A stretch of DNA of 64,000 bases from Tritrichomonas musculus. Lineage: Eukaryota; Parabasalia; Tritrichomonadida; Tritrichomonadidae. Below the pieces are notes generated by a model, which was given only the letters and a program-made list of their open reading frames with translations, made no database searches and was not told where the DNA came from. Below are positions 31,169-42,017 of the stretch, piece after piece. Numbering within the stretch: the first letter of the stretch is position 1; each line of letters begins with the position of its first letter. The stretch is from NCBI GenBank assembly GCA_039105265.1, contig JAPFFF010000056.1, forward strand, positions 806,001 to 870,000, read 5' to 3'. Made by a program: the position numbers and the translations under genes.

Positions 31169-32515
31169 ATGACGACATTGCCGCCCATAGCATGATCACG
31201 ATCAGTAATGCTTAGCAGCTAGCTGGTTGTAACTGCGGCGAGTCGTCATCCGGACAAAGATATCACGATTTCATCCGGAAGATCTGGAATGACGACATTG
31301 CCGCCCATAGCAAGACCACGATCAGCAATGCTTAGCAGCTAGCTGGTTGTAACTGCGGCGAGTCGTCATCCGGACAAAGATATCGCGATTTCATCCGGAA
31401 GATCTGGAATGACGACATTGCCGCCCATAGCAAGACCACGATCAGCAATGCTTAGCAGCTAGCTGGTTGTAACTGCGGCGAGTCGTCATCCGGACAAAGA
31501 TATCGCGATTTCATCCGGAAGATCTGGAATGACGACATTGCCGCCCATAGCAAGACCACGATCAGCAATGCTTAGCAGCTAGCTGGTTGTAACTGCGGCG
31601 AGTCGTCATCCGGACAAAGATATCGCGATTTCATCCGGAAGATCTGGAATGACGACATTGCCGCCCATAGCAAGACCACGATCAGCAATGCTTAGCAGCT
31701 AGCTGGTTGTAACTGCGGCGAGTCGTCATCCGGACAAAGATATCGCGATTTCATCCGGAAGATCTGGAATGACGACATTGCCGCCCATAGCAAGACCACG
31801 ATCAGCAATGCTTAGCAGCTAGCTGGTTGTAACTGCGGCGAGTCGTCATCCGGACAAAGATATCGCGATTTCATCCGGAAGATCTGGAATGACGACATTG
31901 CCGCCCATAGCAAGACCACGATCAGCAATGCTTAGCAGCTAGCTGGTTGTAACTGCGGCGAGTCGTCATCCGGACAAAGATATCGCGATTTCATCCGGAA
32001 GATCTGGAATGACGACATTGCCGCCCATAGCAAGACCACGATCAGCAATGCTTAGCAGCTAGCTGGTTGTAACTGCGGCGAGTCGTCATCCGGACAAAGA
32101 TATCGCGATTTCATCCGGAAGATCTGGAATTGACGACATTGCCGCCCATAGCAAGACCACGATCAGCAATGCTTAGCAGCTAGCTGGTTGTAACTGCGGC
32201 GAGTCGTCATCCGGACAAAGATATCGCGATTTCATCCGGAAGATCTGGAATGACGACATTGCCGCCCATAGCAAGACCACGATCAGCAATGCTTAGCAGC
32301 TAGCTGGTTGTAACTGCGGCGAGTCGTCATCCGGACAAAGATATCACGATTTCATCCGGAAGATCTGGAATGACGACATTGCCGCCCATAGCAAGACCAC
32401 GATCAGCAATGCTTAGCAGCTAGCTGGTTGTAACTGCGGCGAGTCGTCATCCGGACAAAGATATCACGATTTCATCCGGAAGATCTGGAATTGACGACAT
32501 TGCCGCCCATAGGAC
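31169..32515 (+). repeat. Left array of 120-bp units (11 full units)
   Basis: Twelve occurrences of GCCGCCCATAG at 120-bp spacing bound eleven full units of about 50% G+C in an AT-rich setting. Units are nearly identical; the outermost carries a CATGATCACGATCAGTAATG variant and the innermost GGACGACCACGGTGG, both matched in the right array. GATGACGAC and GTCGTCATC within a unit are inverted copies. Two units have one extra T. Confidence 0.95.
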
Positions 32516-32616
32516 GACCACGGTGGCAATAAAAAGATGAAAATAAAACAAACAAAAAACAAACAAAATTGATTATTTAATATTATTATTACGATTTTTT
32601 AATTTTTTTATTTTGA

Positions 32617-32663
32617 TAAAGCTTATTTAAAATATTCTGAGTCTTCTCAGAAATTTGTTAAAT
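32617..32663 (+). repeat. Inner inverted segment, left
   Basis: GATAAAGCTTATTTAAAA and TGAGTCTTCTCAGAAATTTG match the reverse complement of 35064-35110. The pair brackets the transposase gene, whose last codons lie inside the right copy. Confidence 0.8.
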
Positions 32664-32722
32664 TTTTTTTTTTTTAATAAATATATATAACTTTTTGAAA
32701 GAATTATGGTCTTTTTATATTT

Positions 32723-35065
32723 ATGGAAGAAGACCAAAATCTTTATTATTCAGCGAAATATCTATCTCATACGCAAAGACCTAATTCTTTAAAAGATAAA
32801 GGATTAAGAACATTCATTGAAATTGTTCCTTTGCATTCTCAGAATTTCAATATCATTTCGCTAATCCTTTTCCTCGATAGCTTAACCAAAGAATTTATAT
32901 GCAACAACAAAAGAGTTTATAATGACATTTTTTCGTTTAGTTGCTGTAATAAATCAAAGATAAATACTGAAATTCAAATATTTAGCATAACTGTCAAAAA
33001 CGATTTGGAAACCATTAAAGTTCTCGCTAGAGATCAACTCCTTGAAAACCAAACTATGAAAGTTGTTACTATTGATTTTGAAGAATGTATCATGACGTCG
33101 CCATATACTTTGAAAAATAAAGAGTGTCCTTTTTTGACTCAAGATTTTTGGAATAAACAATGTAAACATAAAAATTCAATGCTTTATACTTTTTGTAATT
33201 ACGTAGCTCGAAAAAATTCTAATTTTCCAATATTTATAAAATTTGCTTTTCAAAACTTTTTAGATAAAAGAACCTTGCGTAGAAGAGCCGTTAGTTTTCA
33301 AGGTTATGATGATTTTTATAAAATTTTATTGCATTTACCTGGTTTTGTTTATATTGAGATAAGTACTCAAAAAGTTCAGGACGATGGATTTGCATTTAAA
33401 TTTAATAATGATTTTGCTTTTATTAAAAATATAATATGGATTATGCCTTGGGCTTTAGAAGTTATAAATTATATGCATTATTTGCAAATTGATGCTTCTT
33501 TTTATGCGCTTAAGCCTTACAAATTTTGTATATACCATTCAATTTATTTCAATTCAAGTTTTCCTTTCGCATTATCAATTGGCCCTAAAGAGAACCGTTT
33601 TTTATATAATTTATTATTTGATGGATTAAATAAGTTTTGTTTAAATAAAAATGTTTTTGAAAATAAAGTTGTTTTATCAGATTTAGGTTCTCCTATCAAA
33701 AAGTTCTGTAAATTACATTCAAATATTCAATATTTTTGTCATCGTCATATTATACAAATATTTGGACCTAAATCATCATTAGGCATATGGGTTGCAAGGT
33801 TATTGAGATGCAAAACATATTTAATATATAAACAAGAAAAAGAATTTATTTTAGTTGAAATGGACGAATATAAAAAAGATCCAAATTCACCTTTATTTGA
33901 CGATACCGATCAAGATAATGAAAAAAAACAAAAATTAAAAGATTTTGAAATTATGTTAAAAGATATAGATGAAGTGGAAAGAATGCCAAATAAAGAAGAA
34001 ATTAAAAAAAGTGATTATTATATTGCTAATTGGGCAATATGGATTCGTTCTGACCACCATGTAGCTCGTTGTTCAAATCATTCGGAAGGTTTCCACGGAA
34101 ATATCAATCAAAAATTGCCAGATTCCGGAACTCATTCATTTAAAACTGGTTTCACAACAATTGTAAATTATTTATTAAATTATATAAATAATTACTCAGA
34201 TATTTGTGGAAATTCTTTTCAAAATAAACATCAAAAAATGATTCAAAAAGTTATACAAATTCTTAGCAAGAGACCAGATAATTATTTAAAATGTTCAAAA
34301 GAAAATTGTGATTGTGGTGAAGATGTTTTTGTTGAATCAATTTATGGAGTGAAACTTCCTTGCATACATACAATATTAAATAATTTTTGCAAATCAGAAA
34401 TATTTAATATTGTTAAAAATAGCAATGAAATTGATATTCAATATTTATTTGTTCAATCTCTCAAAAAGTTCCCCAATTATAAATTTGAAAAAAATCTTTT
34501 TAAATCAAATAGAAAAAATATAGATAGAATAATATCAATATACGAAGTTGAAAAGAATAGAAAGTTTGATAAGGAATCATTGAATATATTAGGCTCTTTT
34601 ATTAATGAGTTTCTTAATTGTTTTACATATGTTTTACCAAAATTCCCAAATATTAATCCAAATGATGCCAAATATTCTGGAAATCATTTTGATTTTCGAG
34701 CACTTGATGAAAAATTGGTTTTCAGAAAAAAGAAAGAAGAAAGTAACACAAGTCAAAAGAAAGAAAAATTAAAACTTGAAAATTTATACGACGAAGATGA
34801 CAATTTTGATTCAATGATAAAAGACTGTAATGCTGACATCAAATTAATTAAGAAAAAATACTATGAAACGAAGGCTGAAATTAAAGGAATGTATCCTCAA
34901 TTATCATATCATGATATCGAAAAAATATGTTTTTCTAATTTTGTCCGCTATGTTTTTGAAACTAGATGCGATAATTCAGGTGTCATATATTTTTTATCTA
35001 AATTCAAAATAGCAAGTTGGAAAAATGCAGATTTAGCTGCAGGTGGTAACAGATTTTTCTCTTAA
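32723..35065 (+). CDS. MULE-type transposase
   Basis: A 780-residue protein. Its middle has the MULE transposase layout: first Asp D257 in LQIDASFYALKPYKFC, second Asp D320 in VVLSDLGSPIKKFC, the CxxH-like FCHRHIIQIFG shortly after, and a Glu, most likely E455, in NHSEGFHGNINQ. The N-terminal 250 residues are beta/alpha with Cys and His and may bind DNA. The C-terminal third is Lys/Asn-rich with a Cys cluster (CSKENCDCGED) that may be a SWIM-like zinc site, although the canonical CxCx(n)CxH spacing is not obvious. It cuts and joins the element's ends in the nucleus. The frame is unbroken. The start ATG lies just after a poly(T) tract; the stop lies in the inner inverted segment. Confidence 0.8.
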   Translation: MEEDQNLYYSAKYLSHTQRPNSLKDKGLRTFIEIVPLHSQNFNIISLILFLDSLTKEFICNNKRVYNDIFSFSCCNKSKINTEIQIFSITVKNDLETIKVLARDQLLENQTMKVVTIDFEECIMTSPYTLKNKECPFLTQDFWNKQCKHKNSMLYTFCNYVARKNSNFPIFIKFAFQNFLDKRTLRRRAVSFQGYDDFYKILLHLPGFVYIEISTQKVQDDGFAFKFNNDFAFIKNIIWIMPWALEVINYMHYLQIDASFYALKPYKFCIYHSIYFNSSFPFALSIGPKENRFLYNLLFDGLNKFCLNKNVFENKVVLSDLGSPIKKFCKLHSNIQYFCHRHIIQIFGPKSSLGIWVARLLRCKTYLIYKQEKEFILVEMDEYKKDPNSPLFDDTDQDNEKKQKLKDFEIMLKDIDEVERMPNKEEIKKSDYYIANWAIWIRSDHHVARCSNHSEGFHGNINQKLPDSGTHSFKTGFTTIVNYLLNYINNYSDICGNSFQNKHQKMIQKVIQILSKRPDNYLKCSKENCDCGEDVFVESIYGVKLPCIHTILNNFCKSEIFNIVKNSNEIDIQYLFVQSLKKFPNYKFEKNLFKSNRKNIDRIISIYEVEKNRKFDKESLNILGSFINEFLNCFTYVLPKFPNINPNDAKYSGNHFDFRALDEKLVFRKKKEESNTSQKKEKLKLENLYDEDDNFDSMIKDCNADIKLIKKKYYETKAEIKGMYPQLSYHDIEKICFSNFVRYVFETRCDNSGVIYFLSKFKIASWKNADLAAGGNRFFS

Positions 35066-35107
35066 CAAATTTCTGAGAAGACTCAGAATATTTTAAATAA
35101 GCTTTAT

Positions 35108-35110
<3 letters not shown>
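35064..35110 (-). repeat. Inner inverted segment, right
   Basis: Reverse-complement partner of 32617-32663. It is followed by a poly(A) run of about 30 and then by a segment that has no partner in the left arm. Confidence 0.8.
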
Positions 35111-35113
<3 letters not shown>

Positions 35114-35141
<28 letters not shown>

Positions 35142-35870
35142 AAAATAAAAAATAAAAATAAAAACAAGAAAACTAACGCGCGATATAATCATAAATCATT
35201 TAATAAACAATAATTTTTGAACATACATAAATGTTTTTTGTATTTTGAAATTCAATTAATAATTAATATCATTTAATGACAACTTTGTGAGCTTTGCTCA
35301 CAAAGTTGTCATTCTTAAGATCTATTAGGTACAATATTTCTTTTGTTTTCTTCATGAAAGTTGATTTGTTTAAGTTTTGAAAAGAAATCTAATTTGAAAA
35401 TAATAAAAGGCCACTTTTTGAGCGAAGCTCAAAAAGTGGCCAAGCATGAGATTCATTTCTGATATGTAATAACTTGGTTATAGTTGGTTTTGATATTTGA
35501 ATATCTGATTTGAGGAAATTGCAATAAACGCCACTTTTTGAGCTTCGCTCAAAAAGTGTCAATGCTTTAGATAATAATGGCGTAATAATATATTTTTCTT
35601 TCAAGAACATTGTTCTTTTTTAAGCAAGTATTCTATAAAAACAAACGATTAAAATAAATAGAAAAATAATTGAGGGCCAATTTGGTTTCTCATGTCATAA
35701 ACATTTTGCATCAAAAAGTTATTTTATTTTTTATCTTTAAGAAAAAGTTATGTTTTATTTTTTGTGCCAAGAAAAAGTTCATGATTATTTTTCACTCTAT
35801 CAAATTGTCGAAACTTTTTGACCGAAAAAAAATCAAAATAAACAAAAAAAAATTAAATATACTATATGAT
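35114..35870. repeat. Foreign segment with hairpins in the right arm (dispersed repeat, copy B)
   Basis: No counterpart in the left arm, so it is inserted (or lost from the left). Part of it (35290-35520, minus) is the repeat also found at 13206-13440. It carries three perfect hairpins at 35277-35311, 35409-35441 and 35529-35561 that share an AGC/GCT core. Duplications at its borders cannot be judged in the A-rich flanks. Confidence 0.6.
35412..35440. mobile_element. 29-bp palindromic insertion with an empty site elsewhere
   Basis: Copy B reads AAAGGCC, then arms ACTTTTTGAGC and GCTCAAAAAGT around GAA, then GGCCAAGC. Copy A at 13275-13290 reads straight through TTGGCCTTTTATT. The difference is a 25-bp palindrome plus a duplicated GGCC, as in an insertion with a 4-bp duplication; because GGCC is itself a palindrome, the stem can be drawn as 15 bp. 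Confidence 0.6.
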
Positions 35871-35944
35871 AAAAAATAAAAAATCACAATAATATTAAAT
35901 AATCAATTTTGTTTGTTTTATTTTCATCTTTTTATTGCCACCGT

Positions 35945-36815
35945 GGTCGTCCTATGGGCGGCAATGTCGTCAATTCCAGATCTTCCGGATGAAATCGCGA
36001 TATCTTTGTCCGGATGACGACTCGCCGCAGTTACAACCAGCTAGCTGCTAAGCATTGCTGATCGTGGTCTTGCTATGGGCGGCAATGTCGTCATTCCAGA
36101 TCTTCCGGATGAAATCGCGATATCTTTGTCCGGATGACGACTCGCCGCAGTTACAACCAGCTAGCTGCTAAGCATTGCTGATCGTGGTCTTGCTATGGGC
36201 GGCAATGTCGTCATTCCAGATCTTCCGGATGAAATCGCGATATCTTTGTCCGGATGACGACTCGCCGCAGTTACAACCAGCTAGCTGCTAAGCATTGCTG
36301 ATCGTGGTCTTGCTATGGGCGGCAATGTCGTCATTCCAGATCTTCCGGATGAAATCGCGATATCTTTGTCCGGATGACGACTCGCCGCAGTTACAACCAG
36401 CTAGCTGCTAAGCATTGCTGATCGTGGTCTTGCTATGGGCGGCAATGTCGTCATTCCAGATCTTCCGGATGAAATCGCGATATCTTTGTCCGGATGACGA
36501 CTCGCCGCAGTTACAACCAGCTAGCTGCTAAGCATTGCTGATCGTGGTCTTGCTATGGGCGGCAATGTCGTCATTCCAGATCTTCCGGATGAAATCGCGA
36601 TATCTTTGTCCGGATGACGACTCGCCGCAGTTACAACCAGCTAGCTGCTAAGCATTGCTGATCGTGGTCTTGCTATGGGCGGCAATGTCGTCATTCCAGA
36701 TCTTCCGGATGAAATCGTGATATCTTTGTCCGGATGACGACTCGCCGCAGTTACAACCAGCTAGCTGCTAAGCATTACTGATCGTGATCATGCTATGGGC
36801 GGCAATGTCGTCATC
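35945..36815 (-). repeat. Right array of 120-bp units (7 full units)
   Basis: Eight occurrences of CTATGGGCGGC at 120-bp spacing bound seven full units, inverted relative to the left array. The end units share the left array's outer and inner variants, so both arrays grew or shrank internally. Confidence 0.95.
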
Positions 36816-37017
36816 TCGGTTTCTTTGATTGGTTTAGTTCTATAAAAATGGCGCTTTTTCATGGTTTTATCTTAGTGAACTTTTTCAAAACTTTACAAGA
36901 AAATTTTAGAACTTTTTGTATGCCTTCTCAATTAACTCAAAAAGTCAGAATAACGAATTTTCCTCAGAAAAAAATGGTGTAACTTTTTCTATAGTTTGTC
37001 ATTCCGCCTTGAAATTT

Positions 37018-39243
37018 TTAAAATTGAATTAATGCATTAATTTTTAAAACATATAGTATACAATTCTATAAATAATAAACAAATTATTATTTTAGAAAAT
37101 ATAAAATATAAAAACAAAAAATATTAATTTATATTTAAAATAATTAGTAACAACTAATTTATTAATGATACAATTATTTTATTTTTTAATAATACATTGA
37201 AAATAAAATCTCATAATTAATTGTATGAGCTTACATAAAATATTTTTAATTCTCAAAAAAAAGTATAGAATTTTTTAAAAAATCTATTCAAAAAAAAGAC
37301 TTTTCTGAGCATAAAATATACGTTAAGTTCTCAATTTTAGTAAATTTTGGATTCTTGATTTACAAAATCTACCTAGTCGATTCCCAATTTTATTAGGGGG
37401 ATCTTAATGTTTTAATCGAATTAATAAATTGACCTAACGGATCCTATCATTAAACCGTCAATCTTTCTAAATTGAAAAACCTAAAATATCATAAAAATCT
37501 AATGCATTATCATTAATCAGGTTATTTATTTATATTAAACTATTGAGCAAGTATCCGGGGAAACATTTTTGGTTTTTGTATTTATTGTAGTTATTGAAAT
37601 ATAAGAGTTTCAAATTGAATAAAGACGTTAAAAAGTTTCATGTACTGCCCCTCTTATAATTATCGTTTTATATCTTTTTAAAAGTATTTTTTTCTGCTAA
37701 TTTAATAAATTGAATGCGATAAAACTATATTAAATTATATCTAATTTGATAGTTTTTTTATCGTTTTCATCAGAAATATTGAGTATCCAAAAAATAAATA
37801 TATCTTCCTAAAAGTTTTTAATATTAAATAAACTAACCTATCTTTATTATATATAATGGCCATAAATATAATTTAAATAAATAAAACAATAAAAAACATA
37901 TATAAAATTTTGGCCCAAGTTAGCCCAAGTTGGCCCAAATTTTTTGGGCTAACTTTTCTCATAAATTTTGAATAATTCAGAGGATATTTGGCAATTAAAT
38001 TTGGGCTAACTTGGGTCAAGTTGGGCCAACTTGGGCCAAAATTTTGCATTCAAAATAAATTAATATATCAGTATATTTATATCTTCCTATGAAGTTAAGA
38101 GGCTATTTAAGAATTAAAATAATAATAATTAAAGATATCCTTAATTATTATATTATTATTTAACTTTTCATTAGTAAATATGAAATGTATTTCTAAAATT
38201 ATGATTATATGACATAAACAAAATGTTTAATGCAGCTTTTTTATTTTAAACATTTGAGATATTAAATTATCTGATAAAATTTTTCATTTTTTTTCATATG
38301 TTGATCATTATTTTGGCACCAATTTTCATTTCAAAACATTTTTTTTAGGTAAAATCATACAATTTTGATAAAATGAGATGAATTAATATAATTATTCGAT
38401 ATGACTAGGCCTTATTTTTTTTAAATCACAAATACTATAAACGTCTTTTTAACGTCTTTTTTCATAAAATAACGATTTTTTGATTTGTAGTATTAATGAA
38501 ACTTTTTGAATGCGAATAAATTTTTTTTGTTTTATGAAGAATCAAAAATAATATTATTTAATTTGAAAAACATTTTACTATTTTATCTTTTTATTTTTAA
38601 ATTATTTAAAACATTTTTATTATAAAAAAATAATTGTAGATCAAGATAAAAATAAAAAACTAATATCGAGAAAATAACGTATTTACAATTGTAATTACAA
38701 TTGTAATTTTTAAACGGACAAGTTGTATACAATTGTAAATACAAAAACCAAGGCTTAGATATGACTTTATCTTTTTGTAGTTTAGGAAAAACATACAGAA
38801 ATTTTCTAAGTGGTATAATTGTAATTAGATACCACTTGTTCGACTCAACCCTGTGCCTTATTTTTTTAAAACTATTTAAAATAAAATTTATATTAATTTA
38901 AAACTTTGTTAAACGCAAACAAAAGCTAAATATTGCATTAGTGCTATCTTAATTTTATTATATTCTGCTTTTAACTGAAATTCTTCAAAATTTTCAATAT
39001 CAATAAGATGAGAAAAAAAAATACAAGCAAATAAATCATAATGAATTAATCAAATATATATGGAAAAATTCAAAATATATGAAATAATGAATTTGATCAA
39101 CCCAATAAAAATACCTGTTTTATTTTAGGTAAAAAATTGACCTCAACGATCAATATTTTTAAAAATTTTCTCTTCTCCCTCCCCCGCTCGACAACATTTT
39201 TCGCAAACTAAAAAAAAAAAAAAAAAAAAAAAAAGCAATTATT
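37018..39243. other. Interior of the hAT-like element, no gene
   Basis: Low-complexity AT-rich DNA apart from the GGCCCAAG cluster, a TTACAATTGTAATT palindrome group near 38690-38740, and a poly(A) run at 39211-39234. No coding capacity recognised. Confidence 0.45.
37905..38045. repeat. GGCCCAAG/CTTGGGCC repeat cluster
   Basis: Several copies of TTGGCCCAA, TAGCCCAAG and their complements on both strands in about 140 bases. The motifs resemble the subterminal motifs of the hAT-like element, and GAGGATATTTGG recurs at its right end (42481). It may be an internal piece or a fragment of a related element. Confidence 0.5.
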
Positions 39244-39519
39244 AGTAGTATATGTTTGCCATGATTTTAGGACTTCGTCCCAAATTCCCGGTAAACATTT
39301 TTTATACCACTAGTCGTAGCACAAAATTGTATATAAGCACGATTTCTGTGCCATTGTTACCTTTTTGTTACCATACCTGATAAATATTACGTAAGACGAA
39401 TAATATTCAAATAAGTTGAGTATAATAAGTTGTTTTAAAAAAGTCGTTTCAATAAGTTGTTTCAATAAGTCGTTTCAATAAGTTGATTATATTAATTGTC
39501 TGGCACTAATAAATTGGGC
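39244..39519 (+). repeat. Left terminal inverted repeat of the ATPase element
   Basis: Nearly identical to the reverse complement of 42163-42438. Contains the hairpin GGACTTCGTCC and several GTTTCAATAAGT repeats toward its inner end. Confidence 0.92.
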
Positions 39520-39554
39520 CAAAAAAATTGGAAAAAAAATATTGTTGCACTGAA

Positions 39555-40034
39555 TTACCTATCTATTAATTGTTTCACAATTCCGTCCAAACAATTGATA
39601 TAATCTAAGATGTTGTTTGATGCAAAAATACGATTTATATCATCTATTATTTCTGTCGGATTTTTGTCGATATTATTATTGAGAATAGTAGTATAGGTTC
39701 CAATAATGCTTCTCAATGAGGCTATAACACATTCTCTTGGATACGATTCAATGGTATTATTAAATGATATCATTACCCGATTCATTCTTTCCTCTCGTTC
39801 TTTTTTCTTTCTCGCATTATAGTTTCTCATATAGGCGTTCCATTTACTTTTTCTCTCATTTTCTTTATTGATTATTTTTATGTATTTTTCTTTATTGGGG
39901 TCTTCTAAAGCTCTAGAATAACTGTCTGAATAACTGTTATTGACACTGTCAACTAAGCTTTGCTTATGTAAGTCATTTGAGTCAATCTCATTACTTTCAA
40001 AAGTTTTTTGTAGTTCTGCCATTTGCTGATCCAA
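39555..40034 (-). CDS. Unknown protein of the ATPase element (159 aa)
   Basis: Highly charged, helical, with a basic centre (NARKKKEREERMNRVMISF). No family recognised. Third and last gene in the element's minus-strand row, close to the left repeat. A DNA-binding or accessory role is possible but unsupported. Confidence 0.55.
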   Translation of the reverse strand: MDQQMAELQKTFESNEIDSNDLHKQSLVDSVNNSYSDSYSRALEDPNKEKYIKIINKENERKSKWNAYMRNYNARKKKEREERMNRVMISFNNTIESYPRECVIASLRSIIGTYTTILNNNIDKNPTEIIDDINRIFASNNILDYINCLDGIVKQLIDR

Positions 40035-40196
40035 AAAAATAATATATATGAGATATTCATATAATTGTCATATTATAACTCTCAAATATTTTGAATGTAT
40101 ATCATGTCGATTCAAACTATCTGAAACAATTTAAACGGCACTCAATGAACGACAGCTCTACTGACTCTTGCAAAGCAGGTCGAAGGAGCGGTCCAT

Positions 40197-40457
40197 CTAG
40201 TTGGGAAGCTTTACTTTGCTCAACAAATAGTTCCTCAATAGATTCCTTTTGATTTTGAATATCTTTTTGACGTTTCTATCAAATCCCTTTTCGCATAATT
40301 GGGCATCATAGTTTGTAATCAATAATTTTATAGTGTCATGCAACGGCCACCCTTTCATTTGATATTCATTAATTTGTTGCGATAATTCGTGTTTCAAAAT
40401 CTCGTGAGTCATTATTTGGAGATTATTTTGTGGTGGATAAAAAAATTTAATTCGCAT
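40197..40457 (-). CDS. Unknown small protein of the ATPase element (86 aa)
   Basis: Basic 86-residue frame (MRIKFFYPPQNNLQIMTHE start) directly downstream of the ATPase gene, 18 bases after its stop. No family recognised. Its tight spacing suggests that it is expressed with the ATPase. Confidence 0.45.
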   Translation of the reverse strand: MRIKFFYPPQNNLQIMTHEILKHELSQQINEYQMKGWPLHDTIKLLITNYDAQLCEKGFDRNVKKIFKIKRNLLRNYLLSKVKLPN

Positions 40458-40475
40458 AAGTAAATAATAGTTTTT

Positions 40476-42017
40476 TCACAATATTTTGGACAACCAATAT
40501 GCTCGTATTCTCTTACCACCCTCATTTAATGTTTTTGTTTGGATGATATATCCTTGAGGGCATTCATTAATATCATAGTATTTATATAACTCCTTTTTGC
40601 CTTTAAATATTTTATTTAGTTCTTTTTGTTCAAGTATTGGTTTTACTGTTTCATTATCACAGCAAAGCTGGGTCGAACCAAATTGGTCAATTAAATCTGA
40701 CTCTTTCACAGGCTGCTCAATCTGCTGTTGCTCTATTTCTTGCTCAATCTGCTGTTGCTCTATTTCTTGCTCAATCTGCTGTTGCTCTATTTCTTGCTCA
40801 ATCTGCTGTTGCTCTATTTCAATTAATTTATACATTCTAACTCTTTTGTCATCAACCAATCGTTTGGTCATAATAATTTTATAATTTGCTGGAGGTTTCT
40901 TGAATCCATAATATTTATACAATTTCTTCAATCCATTAAACTCTTTATTTATTTGCTTTCCACTGAATTTAGAAGAGTTTTCTACAGCAACTTTATTGTT
41001 TTTGACATTTCCTTCTACTGACGCTATTGTGGCTTGTTTTAAAGTATCCTTTGGCTTTGCTAAGTTCTCCATATGAATCTTTACTGTGACAGATACTTTA
41101 CCTAATTTTTGCAGGAAATTGCACCAAGATTCAATGGTCATATTATTCCATGTATTGGCCCTCATTTGATTGAGTATGTATTCATATCTGGTTGGACCCA
41201 GCTTTGCTGTGGAAACTTCGCTAAGCGGACCTAAAGTGTCGAACTCTTGCTGATACTTATTGCCTAATTGATGGATGATGATGTTTCGATTATATTGGGT
41301 CTTTATTTCTGGTTTTATTATTCTATAATTTTTGAAGACAGATAATCCAGCAATATCATCAATTGTGGCAGATAACAGCCCGACATTATTAAAATCGCGG
41401 ATAATTTCGATTAATGGTATATAGTTTAGTAAAAAATGGGCCTCATCAAAGATTAGAGTATAGTTGTCCAAATCAATATTGTTGTTGTCAGAGCCAAGTT
41501 CGTTTTGTGAATGATAGGAGTGTTCAACTAGAGAACCAAGGCAACGAGATGCTGTGCTATAAGTAGTTATTATTATTCTGACATTCTTTGTAAACGCTTG
41601 TTTGAATTCATCAAATGCTCCATCCTTAATGCAAAGTGTCAAATATTTGTTCTCTGCTGTATGATTTAAATGTATGAAGTCATTGTATATTTTGTTGTAG
41701 AATTCCGATGCTATATTTATCGTTGGAACAATCAAAATGAATTTAGAATCTGCAGAACACTCTATATTACCCTTCTGATTTAATACAGTTTTTGACTCAC
41801 TTAGTGAGGCCCTTGTTACAGCAAGTGAAATCCATTTGCAGACTGCAGAACTTTTGCCACATCCAATTGGAGCATCAATAATGAACTTTCTTTCTCTGTA
41901 TTGTCGAGTATTTGATCCAGTAGATTCGTCTCTAGTAACTGTGATACAATCATATGGAATATCATCAAATATTTCGCTATTAATATACTGACAAAAAGTT
42001 TCCGTATTTTGTGCCAT
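40476..42017 (-). CDS. DEAH-type superfamily 2 ATPase with duplicated C-terminal module
   Basis: A 513-residue protein. Residues 45-220 are one RecA-like lobe: Walker A GCGKS at 52-56, motif Ia-like ILIVPTINIA, ITTYSTA, Walker B/motif II FDEAH (DEAH 191-194), and motif III SAT at 216-218. No clear second helicase lobe follows. Instead there are two copies of a 45-residue module, 357-400 and 468-513, both of the form NK-F-G-K-LYKYY...Y-I...R-R-Y-L, separated by EIEQQQIEQ repeats. It could unwind or remodel DNA during replication of the element; the paired modules may bind ends. It is the only enzyme encoded by the element, preceded by an AT-rich leader inside the right repeat. Confidence 0.7.
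   Translation of the reverse strand: MAQNTETFCQYINSEIFDDIPYDCITVTRDESTGSNTRQYRERKFIIDAPIGCGKSSAVCKWISLAVTRASLSESKTVLNQKGNIECSADSKFILIVPTINIASEFYNKIYNDFIHLNHTAENKYLTLCIKDGAFDEFKQAFTKNVRIIITTYSTASRCLGSLVEHSYHSQNELGSDNNNIDLDNYTLIFDEAHFLLNYIPLIEIIRDFNNVGLLSATIDDIAGLSVFKNYRIIKPEIKTQYNRNIIIHQLGNKYQQEFDTLGPLSEVSTAKLGPTRYEYILNQMRANTWNNMTIESWCNFLQKLGKVSVTVKIHMENLAKPKDTLKQATIASVEGNVKNNKVAVENSSKFSGKQINKEFNGLKKLYKYYGFKKPPANYKIIMTKRLVDDKRVRMYKLIEIEQQQIEQEIEQQQIEQEIEQQQIEQEIEQQQIEQPVKESDLIDQFGSTQLCCDNETVKPILEQKELNKIFKGKKELYKYYDINECPQGYIIQTKTLNEGGKRIRAYWLSKIL
40708..40825 (-). repeat. 27-bp tandem repeat in the ATPase gene
   Basis: About four and a half copies of a unit containing CTGTTGCTCTATTTCTTGCT, encoding EIEQQQIEQ. 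It makes a charged helical spacer between the two C-terminal modules. Confidence 0.9.

Larger units (their letters stand above)
30975..37008 (+). mobile_element. Mutator-like element with tandem-repeat inverted termini
   Basis: The exact 9-bp duplication TTGAAATTT lies at 30966-30974 and 37009-37017. Ends are GGCGAAGTGACAAAC (left) and its near-perfect reverse complement (right). Each arm consists of about 190 bases of unique end, an array of 120-bp units (11 left, 7 right), and an inner inverted segment (about 32520-32663 and 35064-35110 plus 35871-35945). The single gene is a MULE transposase. A roughly 750-bp foreign segment sits in the right arm. Near-identity of the arms and the whole open frame argue for recent activity. 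Confidence 0.88.

Noticed and set aside
31169-36815. Regular 120-bp repeats as a CRISPR-like array
   Set aside because: Units are contiguous and nearly identical with no unique spacers, are inverted between the two arms, and lie in a eukaryotic transposon.
40597-40884. Cys-rich plus-strand frame (SICCCSISC repeats)
   Set aside because: Antisense to the EIEQQQIEQ repeat of the ATPase gene.
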